Positions 1 to 7,806 of a stretch of DNA of 64,000 nucleotides are shown here, piece by piece (the first letter of the stretch is position 1; the number at the start of each line of letters is the position of its first letter). Source of the stretch: Lytechinus variegatus (taxonomy: Eukaryota; Echinodermata; Echinoidea; Temnopleuroida; Toxopneustidae); assembly GCF_018143015.1 (NCBI RefSeq), contig NC_054746.1, positions 10,841,532 through 10,905,531 on the forward strand, given 5' to 3'. The translations under genes and the position numbers were made by a program. The notes beneath the pieces are model-generated. The model saw only the letters and a list, made by a program, of their open reading frames with translations, did not search any database and had not been told where the DNA came from.

Positions 1-127
1 GCCAAACGGATCCACGACTAAAAGTTTGGAAATCGACGTGGCGACGCACCCGCCGGCGGCAGGCATCCTGACAAGAGCGAGCTGCCGGCGGACCGAACCC
101 ACGCCGCCGCCCAGCGGTTCCGTCACA
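1..127 (+). mobile_element. 5' LTR, right end only (Ty3/gypsy-type element)
   Basis: Bases 1-127 match 5383-5509 with a single difference (G at 46, A at 5428). This is the 3' tip of the upstream LTR; the rest lies before the window. It ends in CACA, directly followed by the tRNA primer site, as expected for a 5' LTR. The near-identity of the two LTR ends suggests a young insertion, although only 127 bases can be compared. Confidence 0.9.
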
Positions 128-129
128 AG

Positions 130-147
130 TGGTGTCAGAAGTGGGAT
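130..147 (+). promoter_or_regulatory. Primer binding site, tRNA-Leu
   Basis: Starting 2 bases after the LTR, TGGTGTCAGAAGTGGGAT is complementary to the 3' end of animal tRNA-Leu (CAG type: ...ATCCCACTTCTGACA plus CCA). This is where minus-strand DNA synthesis would start. The tRNA match is from knowledge of tRNA sequences; the position is seen directly. Confidence 0.88.
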
Positions 148-156
148 CCAGTGACA

Positions 157-3100
157 ATGGCACAACAAGGAAATATGCAGTATCGACCGACGCCAGGAGA
201 GATGATGGCGCACTTAGAGAGGAGCATGACAGAGATAGACCAAATGATGGAGCAATTAAGATTGTCCATAAGACAAGCTCCCGGTGCAGAATCAAGTGGA
301 CAGAATATTCCCCCAACTGTGAGTGGACAAGCGGACAGAGGACCAAGGAATGACTCACAGATGGAAGGGGCACAGCAGGCTGGATTCAGCTCAACGCCCA
401 GAGAGCAGATGAGACAATCATCTACTGCAAGACCCGGTGTTCAATTTACACCCCCACAATTTTCCCCACATATTCAGGATGCGGGGATGGCAAATTTTGA
501 TGCTATGATTGGCAGACGACCACATCTGGTACCGGACAGATTTGATGGACGTACACCTGTCGAAGATTATTTGCATCACTTTGAGGCCTGTGCTGGAGTA
601 AACGGATGGACAAAAAGGGAAGCAGTTCAGTTTCTTGCTGCAAGTCTGAGGGGCCCTGCTGTGAAGTTGTTGACCCAACAACCTGGAGTGGTGTTGACAT
701 ACGACGAGTTGGTATACAGGCTCAGAAACAGGTTTGGCCTAGGAGGCAAAGCTGAGGTATACCTGGCGGAGTTGAGGCAACGTCGTCGCCAACCAAAGGA
801 AAGCCTCCAGGAGTTAGGACAAAGAATACGGGAACTGTGTGGATTGGCGTATCCCGAATTTGATGAAAAGGGGCAAGATCGGCTTGCCCGAGGGCATTTC
901 CTAGATGCCATAGTAACACCAGAAATAAGAGAGGGATTGTTCCGTGCTCAACCTCGCACATTGGATGATGCTGTGGAAGCTGCTTTAAACACAGAGGCCT
1001 TTCTGAGAATGGAGGGTCAGAGGAATGAAGTGAAGCGGGCCATAAGGTACAGCCGAGCTCTGGAAGAGCAGGAGTGTGAGGTTGCAGCAGTGGAGGAAAA
1101 GCAACCAAGAAATCCAACTATCGATAAGATAGTAAAGGCTGTCATAGACGCCTTGGATGAAAGAGACAAGAAAAAGGAAACAAAAATCAGGACCAAATAT
1201 CAGGAATCAAGAACAAATGGCGTAGAGCCAAAAGGAAAAAGAGAGGAACCAAATAAACCAAGGATTGATGAACAAGAGGAACAGAGATGTTTCAACTGCA
1301 ATGGATTGGGGCATTGGAGGAACAACTGCCCATATCCAAAGAAAATAAAAGGAAGAACAGCAGCTTTACAAGTACCCGAAAGGGAAATGATGAACGAAAT
1401 AAAAGGAAAAGAGGAACAAATCAGAGTCGGAACGACTCTAGATGGACAAGACAAGAAAGGAACAAGAGAACAAGAAACAGATGAACAAATCAGAGTCGAA
1501 GCGACTCTAGATGGACAAGAGAAAAGAGGAACAAAAGGACAAGGAAAAGAGGAGCAAACAAGAGTCGGAGTGACTCTAGATGAACAAAATAAAAGAGGAC
1601 AAAAGAAAGAGGAACAAACCAGAGTCGGAGCGACTCTAGATACCAAGAGAAAAGGGCTTTACCTTCAAGGCAAAGTCAATGGACAAGAATTGAAATTACT
1701 GGTCGACACTGGAGCTACCAACACTCTCATTGGAGAGAAAGTGTTTGACCAGATAGAGGAAATCAGAAGACCAGAATTACTACCAGTGACAAGTGTTGTA
1801 CTACAAGCAGATGGATCTCAATTGAGAATCAGAGGAAAGTCAATGTTGGAAGTGCAGATTGGAGATATAATCGTCACTACAATGGCTACAGTGGCTAGTC
1901 TAAAGAATGAGGGCATTCTAGGGCTAGATTTCCTAGTCAAAATCAATGCTGTGTTAGACTGCCAAAAGATGGAATTGAGGACCAACTATGGCATAATTCC
2001 ATGCCTAGATAGTAATGGAGAATCATTCTGCAGGAGGATAGTAGCGGGAAAAGATTATTCAATTCCTCCAGGACACGAGATGGTATTAGCAGGTAGAGTT
2101 ACAGGCAGAAAAGTGTCACTAGGTGATGGATTAGTAGAACCACCTGTAAATCCAACAGAACTAATCAAGAAAGGACTCATCGTCGCCAGATCTGTTGTGA
2201 AGGCAGACGAAGATGTACTACCTGTTCGGGTTTTCAACCCAACCAAGGAACAAAGGATCATAAAGGCAGGCACTGCCATTGCTTCATTGTCAGGGCTGGA
2301 AGAAGTGACCATGGAAATGTGCAACCCTGCCGAGCCAACTGAGACCAATGCCAACAAAGACATACCAGAACATTTGAAGGACCTCTTTGTTCGCAGTACT
2401 GACGAAGTGCCAGCCCAATGCCATGATTTGACAAAAGAACTGCTGGTTGAGAATGCAGATGTTTCCTCTACAGGACCTTCGGATCTTGGACAGACCAGTT
2501 TTGTCCAACATGGCATAGATACTGTTACTGCGAAACCAATACGTCAAGCCGACAGGAGACATCCCTGGACGCAGAGGAAAGGAATAGACGAGCAAGTAAA
2601 GAATCTACTAGCTCAGGGACTGATTGAGCCAGTGACCAGCCCATGGGCATCTAACATCGTACTGATCAAAAAGAAAGATGGCAGTCAAAGATTGTGTGTT
2701 GACTACCGTCAACTCAATGCAGAGACGATTAAAGATGCCTACCCGCTGCCTAGAATTTACGACATTCAGGAGCAGATACAACTGGTTGAAACCATCACTG
2801 ACCGGGGCTCAGAGGAGATAGCTGACTGGCAAGAAGAAGACAAGGACATACGTCCTATCTACACGGCCAAGAAACTTGGCAACAGGCCTAATCAAGATGA
2901 AGCATGCACGTGTTCCATGGCTTCTAGACATCTACTGGAATATTGGGATGCCTTAGAACTGAAGGAAGATTCTACATGCCATCTTCTTCGAATAGACCCT
3001 GTGCCACCGGACCGGGAAGATAAGGAACCACGACTGAGCCGATCTCTGAAGAGGTCACCACGTCGCTCTGAATCTCGCTCACCACGTCGGTCAGAACGTG

Positions 3101-3477
3101 GTAGTTTGGCTCGACACTCCCGTTCCCGATCACCAAGACGGAGGTCCAGGACACTACAAAAGGACATACCTAAATCATCCATTCCAGATTGTCCAAAGTC
3201 TGTTCAACCTGACCGACCAGAAGTATTCCCACGGCATGGTCGGAATTCTACCCCTGAACCAGAGGACCTGGACTATGATGAGAGATACGCTTTTAGGAAA
3301 CTGGTGTCGGAGATTTCGTCTACCAGGGACTGGATAGAGTGCAGCGGTAGGAATGCTGAGACGCAGACTGACAACCCCCGCCAGAGAATCCAGGCAATGA
3401 GAACTGGCGGATCAGAAGAGAAGGTGACCCTGAACAAGTCAACCGACACATTCCAGATTCCACCAGATGTCACCTAG
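157..3477 (+). CDS. Gag-protease-partial RT polyprotein of LTR retrotransposon (internally deleted pol)
   Basis: One open frame of 1106 codons from the first ATG after the primer site (the frame also opens at a GTG at 151). Residues about 110-300 look like a retrotransposon Gag capsid domain. A CCHC zinc knuckle follows (C378, C381, H386, C391), then four 20-23-residue repeats (419-495). An aspartic protease has the DTGA active site at 517-520 and an ILGLDFL-type flap partner near 587. RT begins near residue 815 and shows the VDYRQLN and PLPRI motifs (about 848-869), then stops. The palm with its YXDD site, RNase H and integrase are all missing. The text after about 875 resembles the linker between RNase H and integrase, then an Arg/Ser-rich tail (959-998) and an acidic C-terminus. 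The frame stays open across the losses, so the copy could supply Gag and protease but not RT or integrase. It therefore looks non-autonomous. Confidence 0.9.
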   Translation: MAQQGNMQYRPTPGEMMAHLERSMTEIDQMMEQLRLSIRQAPGAESSGQNIPPTVSGQADRGPRNDSQMEGAQQAGFSSTPREQMRQSSTARPGVQFTPPQFSPHIQDAGMANFDAMIGRRPHLVPDRFDGRTPVEDYLHHFEACAGVNGWTKREAVQFLAASLRGPAVKLLTQQPGVVLTYDELVYRLRNRFGLGGKAEVYLAELRQRRRQPKESLQELGQRIRELCGLAYPEFDEKGQDRLARGHFLDAIVTPEIREGLFRAQPRTLDDAVEAALNTEAFLRMEGQRNEVKRAIRYSRALEEQECEVAAVEEKQPRNPTIDKIVKAVIDALDERDKKKETKIRTKYQESRTNGVEPKGKREEPNKPRIDEQEEQRCFNCNGLGHWRNNCPYPKKIKGRTAALQVPEREMMNEIKGKEEQIRVGTTLDGQDKKGTREQETDEQIRVEATLDGQEKRGTKGQGKEEQTRVGVTLDEQNKRGQKKEEQTRVGATLDTKRKGLYLQGKVNGQELKLLVDTGATNTLIGEKVFDQIEEIRRPELLPVTSVVLQADGSQLRIRGKSMLEVQIGDIIVTTMATVASLKNEGILGLDFLVKINAVLDCQKMELRTNYGIIPCLDSNGESFCRRIVAGKDYSIPPGHEMVLAGRVTGRKVSLGDGLVEPPVNPTELIKKGLIVARSVVKADEDVLPVRVFNPTKEQRIIKAGTAIASLSGLEEVTMEMCNPAEPTETNANKDIPEHLKDLFVRSTDEVPAQCHDLTKELLVENADVSSTGPSDLGQTSFVQHGIDTVTAKPIRQADRRHPWTQRKGIDEQVKNLLAQGLIEPVTSPWASNIVLIKKKDGSQRLCVDYRQLNAETIKDAYPLPRIYDIQEQIQLVETITDRGSEEIADWQEEDKDIRPIYTAKKLGNRPNQDEACTCSMASRHLLEYWDALELKEDSTCHLLRIDPVPPDREDKEPRLSRSLKRSPRRSESRSPRRSERGSLARHSRSRSPRRRSRTLQKDIPKSSIPDCPKSVQPDRPEVFPRHGRNSTPEPEDLDYDERYAFRKLVSEISSTRDWIECSGRNAETQTDNPRQRIQAMRTGGSEEKVTLNKSTDTFQIPPDVT
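1411..1645 (+). repeat. Four in-frame repeats, each with a small RNA hairpin
   Basis: Four tandem units of 60-69 bp encode EEQxRVxxTLD-type repeats between the zinc knuckle and the protease. Each unit carries an inverted repeat AGAGTC-n5-GACTCT at 1423-1439, 1492-1508, 1561-1577 and 1621-1637. The loop bases differ (GGAAC, GAAGC, GGAGT, GGAGC) while the six-base stem is constant. Confidence 0.8.
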
Positions 3478-3750
3478 CTTTGTTCGTACCACAGAGCGTT
3501 ACATCACTAAGGAAGGAGAACTGTTAGAATGACGGAGGAACTCAAGAAAAAAAAGTCGTCTTGAACAGTATCCCTATCGTGTTCTTTATTATGTTGTTTT
3601 GTTAATACAAGGACACTATAAGAAGGCATGTCACCGTGTACTTTGGACATTATTTTTCATGCCTTATTGTTCCAGACTTATCTTTTCGTGCTACAGTGTC
3701 TGATGTTGTTAAATGACGCTCGGGGGCCGAGCTTTGAAAAATAAGGGAGT
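3478..3750 (+). promoter_or_regulatory. Retrotransposon 3' untranslated region ending in polypurine tract
   Basis: About 270 bases lie between the stop codon and the 3' LTR. No integrase or envelope-like frame is seen. The last bases, AAAAATAAGGGAGT (about 3737-3750), are purine-rich and abut the LTR start, as a plus-strand primer (PPT) should. Confidence 0.65.
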
Positions 3751-4194
3751 TGTGTCACGAAATGGGTTTTGTTTCGTGTTAGGAAATTATTTTTGGTTGA
3801 TTTATAATGATTTTGTCGTAGCTGGCGATATTACATGCATGTTTCTACAGTAATAACGACGTAGATAAGACATTGAAAGTTATGCATGTTTTGAACCGTT
3901 TTTGTGGAATAACAATTTCCTGGAGATGTTTAACTGATTATTATGGTCATCACTAGCTTGATCTAAATGAAAGCTTTAATTTGATATGTCATTCATGCAT
4001 ATCCGGTTTTGGAGACCAAAGTTATAGCTGTTTTAAGATTGTAACAGAGGTTAACTATAACAGATATTGTATAATTAATGCATAACTACAGTAAGTTGGT
4101 GTACTCGTGAGGCTTTGCCGATGATCTGTTGAAATACGGCGCCCACGGGGTGCATTGCACGTAAAGTATGCAGATCGATTTGGATTCGCTATCC

Positions 4195-4204
4195 AATAAA
4201 TAAA
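4195..4204 (+). terminator. Candidate poly(A) signal inside 3' LTR
   Basis: AATAAATAAA holds two overlapping AATAAA hexamers in the left third of the LTR, where retrotransposon transcripts are expected to end. The short motif also occurs by chance in AT-rich DNA. Confidence 0.4.
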
Positions 4205-4334
4205 GTTGGTGGATGCGATCGAAATGATTTATATGATCGTTCGCATGTCTTTCCACGGGGAAACCTAGAATCCTAGGCGACGACTGTGGTTAGATTTCCT
4301 TGTATGTTGGGTCTTTTGCACGCCAGCAGGAGAC

Positions 4335-5280
4335 TATACCAGGGCTTGCTCTTTTGGTAGTCTGGTTGGTCTGGAGGCGGACGGTTCGGAGTCTGGAGCA
4401 GACGGCTGGTGGTCCGGAGCAGACGGGTTGGTCTGAAGCGGATGGTTGCTGGTCTGAAAGCAGACGGTCGGAGGTCCGGAGCAGACAACGGGGAAAACTA
4501 CAAGTAGAGCAGAGCCCAGGGGTATGGTCGTGAGAGCCTGACTGCAGAAGGACCCATACATATGGTCGAAGAACCAGACGTAGGTTCCGGTACTGAACAG
4601 AGGTTCCTGGTTGCAGTACGGTAACAGACGAGGTTGCGGTACTGAACAGACGTGGTTGCAGTACGGAATCAGACGTGCTTGGTTGCAGTACTGAACAGAT
4701 GTCAGTGGTTGCAGTACGGACTCAGACGTGGTCGTGGTACTGAACAGACGTGGTTGCAGTACTGAACAGATGTCAGTGATTGCAGTACGGACTCAGACGT
4801 GGTCGTGGTACTGAACAGACGTGCTTGGTTGCAGTACTGAACAGATGTCAGTGGTTGCAGTACGGACTCAGACGTGGTCGTGGTACTGAACAGACGTGGA
4901 TGCAGTACTGAACAGATGTCAGTGGTTGCAGTACGGACTCAGACGTGGTCGTGGTACTGAACAGACGTGGTTGCAGTGCTGAACAGACGTTGTTGCAGTA
5001 CGGTATCAGACGTGGTCGTGTACTGAACAGACGTGGTTGCAGTACGGAAATTCAGACGTGGTTGCAGTACGGAGCAGACGTGGTTGCTGTACTGAACAGA
5101 CGTAGTAGCTGGTCGTAAGCAGACGACGGATGAAATTAACAGAGTCCATGGGTATGGTCGTAGGAGTTTAACTACAGAGAAACCCATACCTATGGTCGAG
5201 AGAGCTTAATTACAGGAATCAGATGCATATGGTCGTAGGAGCTTAACTACAGGAATCAGATGCATATGGTCGGGTGAGCT
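4335..5280 (+). repeat. Minisatellite within the LTR
   Basis: Diverged units built on CAGACG/GTACTGAACAGACGTGG fill the right half of the LTR. From about 4600 to 5100 the basic unit is about 24 bp (GGTTGCAGTACGGACTCAGA and GTACTGAACAGACGTG alternating). A higher-order period is visible: GATGTCAG recurs at 4698, 4769, 4844 and 4915 (71, 75, 71 bp). The left part (4370-4490) is an older GGTCTGGAGCAGACGG version and 5150-5280 has three TATGGTCG-GAGCTTAA units. Confidence 0.85.
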
Positions 5281-5592
5281 TTTGGAGCTGATAACAAAGA
5301 GTGTAGCCGTCTGGAGGTTGCCTGGTGGTGGTACTGACAGGATCGAGGCGTGTGCAAGTGTCAACTGCGGCAGTATATTTCTGCCAAACGGATCCACGAC
5401 TAAAAGTTTGGAAATCGACGTGGCGACACACCCGCCGGCGGCAGGCATCCTGACAAGAGCGAGCTGCCGGCGGACCGAACCCACGCCGCCGCCCAGCGGT
5501 TCCGTCACAATATATTGTTAGGGCTTGGACCGAATCTCTTCCTGCCTTGACACGAAAACATCAGAATGTGACCATAATACTCTTATTTCTGA

Positions 5593-5730
5593 GGAGTCAA
5601 ATTTGACCCGGAATGGTGGGAGTCGATTAACCACTCCGAGTGAAATTCATTCGGAATCTGCATGGGTCATTTTAACTCAGAAATGAGTCGAGTCCTAATA
5701 TTGGCACCATTCCGAGTCAAATTTGATTCC
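5593..5730. repeat. Short foldback element
   Basis: 26-bp arms at 5593-5618 and 5705-5730 are inverted copies with two mismatches (GGAGTCAAATTTGACCCGGA type). The loop of 86 bases has further GAGTC/GACTC steps. It looks like a small palindromic repeat of unknown family. Confidence 0.6.
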
Positions 5731-5855
5731 GCAGATATAAAAGTGCATATTGCATTGTCACTGACAGTTTACGAGCCTTATAACGCAGTTTGATCCCCAC
5801 ACAGACTTATCTCTTAATGTTTGGATCCAACGGAAGCACACAAAGTTAAACTTAC

Positions 5856-5985
5856 TCGCTCTTGAATTCTTGAATACATCTTCAAGTTTTTGTTCGATGG
5901 TGTATTCCTTCAGTAAATCATAAAGAATGGATTCATCGGAGGCGAAGGCACAACGAATCTCAGAAATTATTTCAGGGCTCTCCAT
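5856..5985 (-). CDS. Possible first coding exon, unknown protein
   Basis: On the minus strand an ATG at 5985 opens 43 codons (MESPEIISEIRCAF... ending ...VFKNSRA) and then meets a strong donor, A|GTAAGT, at 5855-5850. The peptide is acidic and helix-prone with no repeat look, unlike the surrounding spacer. I do not recognise it and found no partner exon at lower coordinates, where the LTR element lies. It could be a chance frame; the ATG plus consensus donor is the whole argument. Confidence 0.28.
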
Positions 5986-6464
5986 TACCGGCACAAGTTG
6001 ATAATAATCTTTTAAGCCGACATGTTCTTTATTTCAACCGAACTACTTATCTTCAGAATATGTTTACCATGACTGTTTACAACACGAAAATATTATGCTC
6101 AAAGTTCATCCAATGGATGCAATGCGACGGCAGATCAAAACCGCTATTTACATGGGAATTTAGGGGAGAGGGGGCATAATCCCGTCCGAAAGTTCATCAA
6201 ATTCGGATAAACTGTTTAAAAAAAACCACAACAACAACCAACCAAACAAAAAACGATTCGGGCCTACAGGTATATAAGGTCTGTAAGTATGACCGATGCT
6301 GCAGTCAAATATGTTAGTTTATTTATATATTCAGGCAAATAATTATGAATTATACCTAGGCAATATGTGATATGATTACTGGAAAATACGTTTTACTAAC
6401 TTAAAAATTTTGAAAGTATAGGCTTAGAAATCTGATACACTTCAATTCATTTAAATGTAGGATA
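5986..6464. other. AT-rich spacer, nothing recognised
   Basis: No frame, RNA or repeat could be supported in this stretch beyond A-rich tracts near 6220-6250. Confidence 0.5.
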
Positions 6465-6612
6465 AAAGACTAGAGCACTGTTTGATTAAATGCCCTACTC
6501 ACGTACTCACGGGCATGGAGCCGAGGCCGGAATCGAATCCCAAACTTTCAATGTCCAGTCACATAATTTAGTCAAACGCATTAGAGAACCACTCGGCCAA
6601 TGCACCTAGCAC
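6465..6612 (-). repeat. tRNA-headed SINE, diverged copy
   Basis: Read on the minus strand it has a tRNA-like head with an A-box-like TTGGCCGAGTGGTT and a B-box-like GGATTCGATTCC. The GGATAAAAGAC tail is shared with the SINE at 16047-16257. The acceptor-like ends no longer pair, so it is an old SINE and not a tRNA gene. Confidence 0.65.
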
Positions 6613-6889
6613 AATAAGCCAGTTCACTGTTACCTGATGATCAACTTTTCTCAAATGACCTTTGCGATTTTTCATTAAGATGAGCACTAAAAATTTCAAA
6701 TGAAGATGTTGCGTAAGTTTTCCCGGCAAAGCATTCAAACTTTAAGAACAAAAGGCATTGTATAGACCAGTTGACTAGAGTATAGTACATGTACATCAGG
6801 GGTAAAGTTTGGAAATCTGTTTGTTTTTTTGTCTGCTTCTGGGACATTTTGACTATTGTTCAGGCTACTATCAAATACCCATGATTACA

Positions 6890-7806
6890 GTGGCGTACCA
6901 TGGGTCACGGCATTGGGGGGGGGCATCAGCAAAATTTTGAGTCACTTAGTGAGTGCGCGAAGCGCGCTCAGTTGCTAGGTTTACTGACCTAATAGAGACA
7001 TTTTATGTACAGTGCATTAAACGGGTATGTCACTGATCAAATAATGCGAGCGATAAGCGCGAGCTGAAAATCTTGGCTATTCAGACCCAAAAGGGACGTT
7101 ATGAGCATTTTTTTTGTAATGCATGATACGTACCTGTCTTCTCACTAAAGAAAAAATGCGAGCGCGAAGCGCGAGCTGAAGTTTTTGTATATTTTGACCC
7201 CATACAGGGATATTTTAAGGACCACTTTTTTAAGGAATCCATTAAGAATATACATAACTCACCATAGTCATCTGATGCGAGTGTCAAGCGCCTGTTGATT
7301 TTGTTAATATTACATCTTAACACACGAAGCACTTTTTGTAGTCGTAATCATGATTACCATACGCATCTCACTAATCATAATTATATTGCGAGCTCGCGCG
7401 AGCTGAATATTTAGGAAATTCAGACCTGAAGAGGGGCATTCTAAGGCTTGTTTGTAGGAATTCACTAAGGCCATACGTATTTCCCTAACCGAACGATGCG
7501 AGCGCGAAGCGCGAGCTGAATTTTATATTCAGATTTAACTTAGAAAAAGGGAAATTTTATGAGGACTGATTTTAGAAATTCATGAAGAGCAGGCATATAT
7601 CACCAATCCACTAATGCGAACGTAAGCACGGAAGGAAATGTTTTTTAATATAATGACCTTAAAATGGGGCAATCACTTTAAATTTAAGTAGTCATGTAAA
7701 AGAAACATGTCACTACATAAAATAATAATAACTCGAAGTGCGAGGAAATTGGGTGTATATTGACTAATTGAAAACGGGAGGTTTTAGTACAGCAGGATTA
7801 TATTCT
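6890..7806 (+). repeat. GC-palindrome tandem repeat, copy 1 (left part)
   Basis: The block opens CCATGGGTCA then a G-run and continues as units of about 115 bp. Each unit ends in a GC-rich palindromic core of the type GCGAGCGCGAAGCGCGAGCT. Cores start at about 7045, 7158, 7277, 7388, 7498, 7616 and 7733 (steps of 110-119 bp); an earlier one is at 6952. Spacer text in each unit resembles ATTCAGACC..AAAGGG then CATAC.TATCTCAC. The same order of units recurs at 23455-24110, so this is one dispersed element with internal repeats. A LINE interrupts it at its right side. Confidence 0.8.

Larger units (their letters stand above)
3751..5509 (+). mobile_element. 3' LTR, complete, about 1.76 kb
   Basis: It begins TGTGTCACGA just after the polypurine tract and ends CCGTCACA, giving TGTG...CACA termini. 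The last 127 bases repeat the window start. It contains a likely poly(A) signal near 4195 and a tandem minisatellite in its right half. The left boundary rests on terminal motifs and the PPT, because the upstream LTR start is outside the window. The target duplication cannot be checked for the same reason. Confidence 0.82.

Noticed and set aside
722..1646. Minus-strand frames of 131 and 148 codons
   Set aside because: Antisense shadows of the gag frame; the second mirrors the four gag repeats.
2055..2595. Minus-strand frames of 153 and 101 codons
   Set aside because: Antisense to the protease-RT part of the retrotransposon frame.
4600..5110. Regular repeats that could look like a CRISPR array
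   Set aside because: Units are contiguous with no unique spacers, lie inside an LTR, and the DNA is animal.
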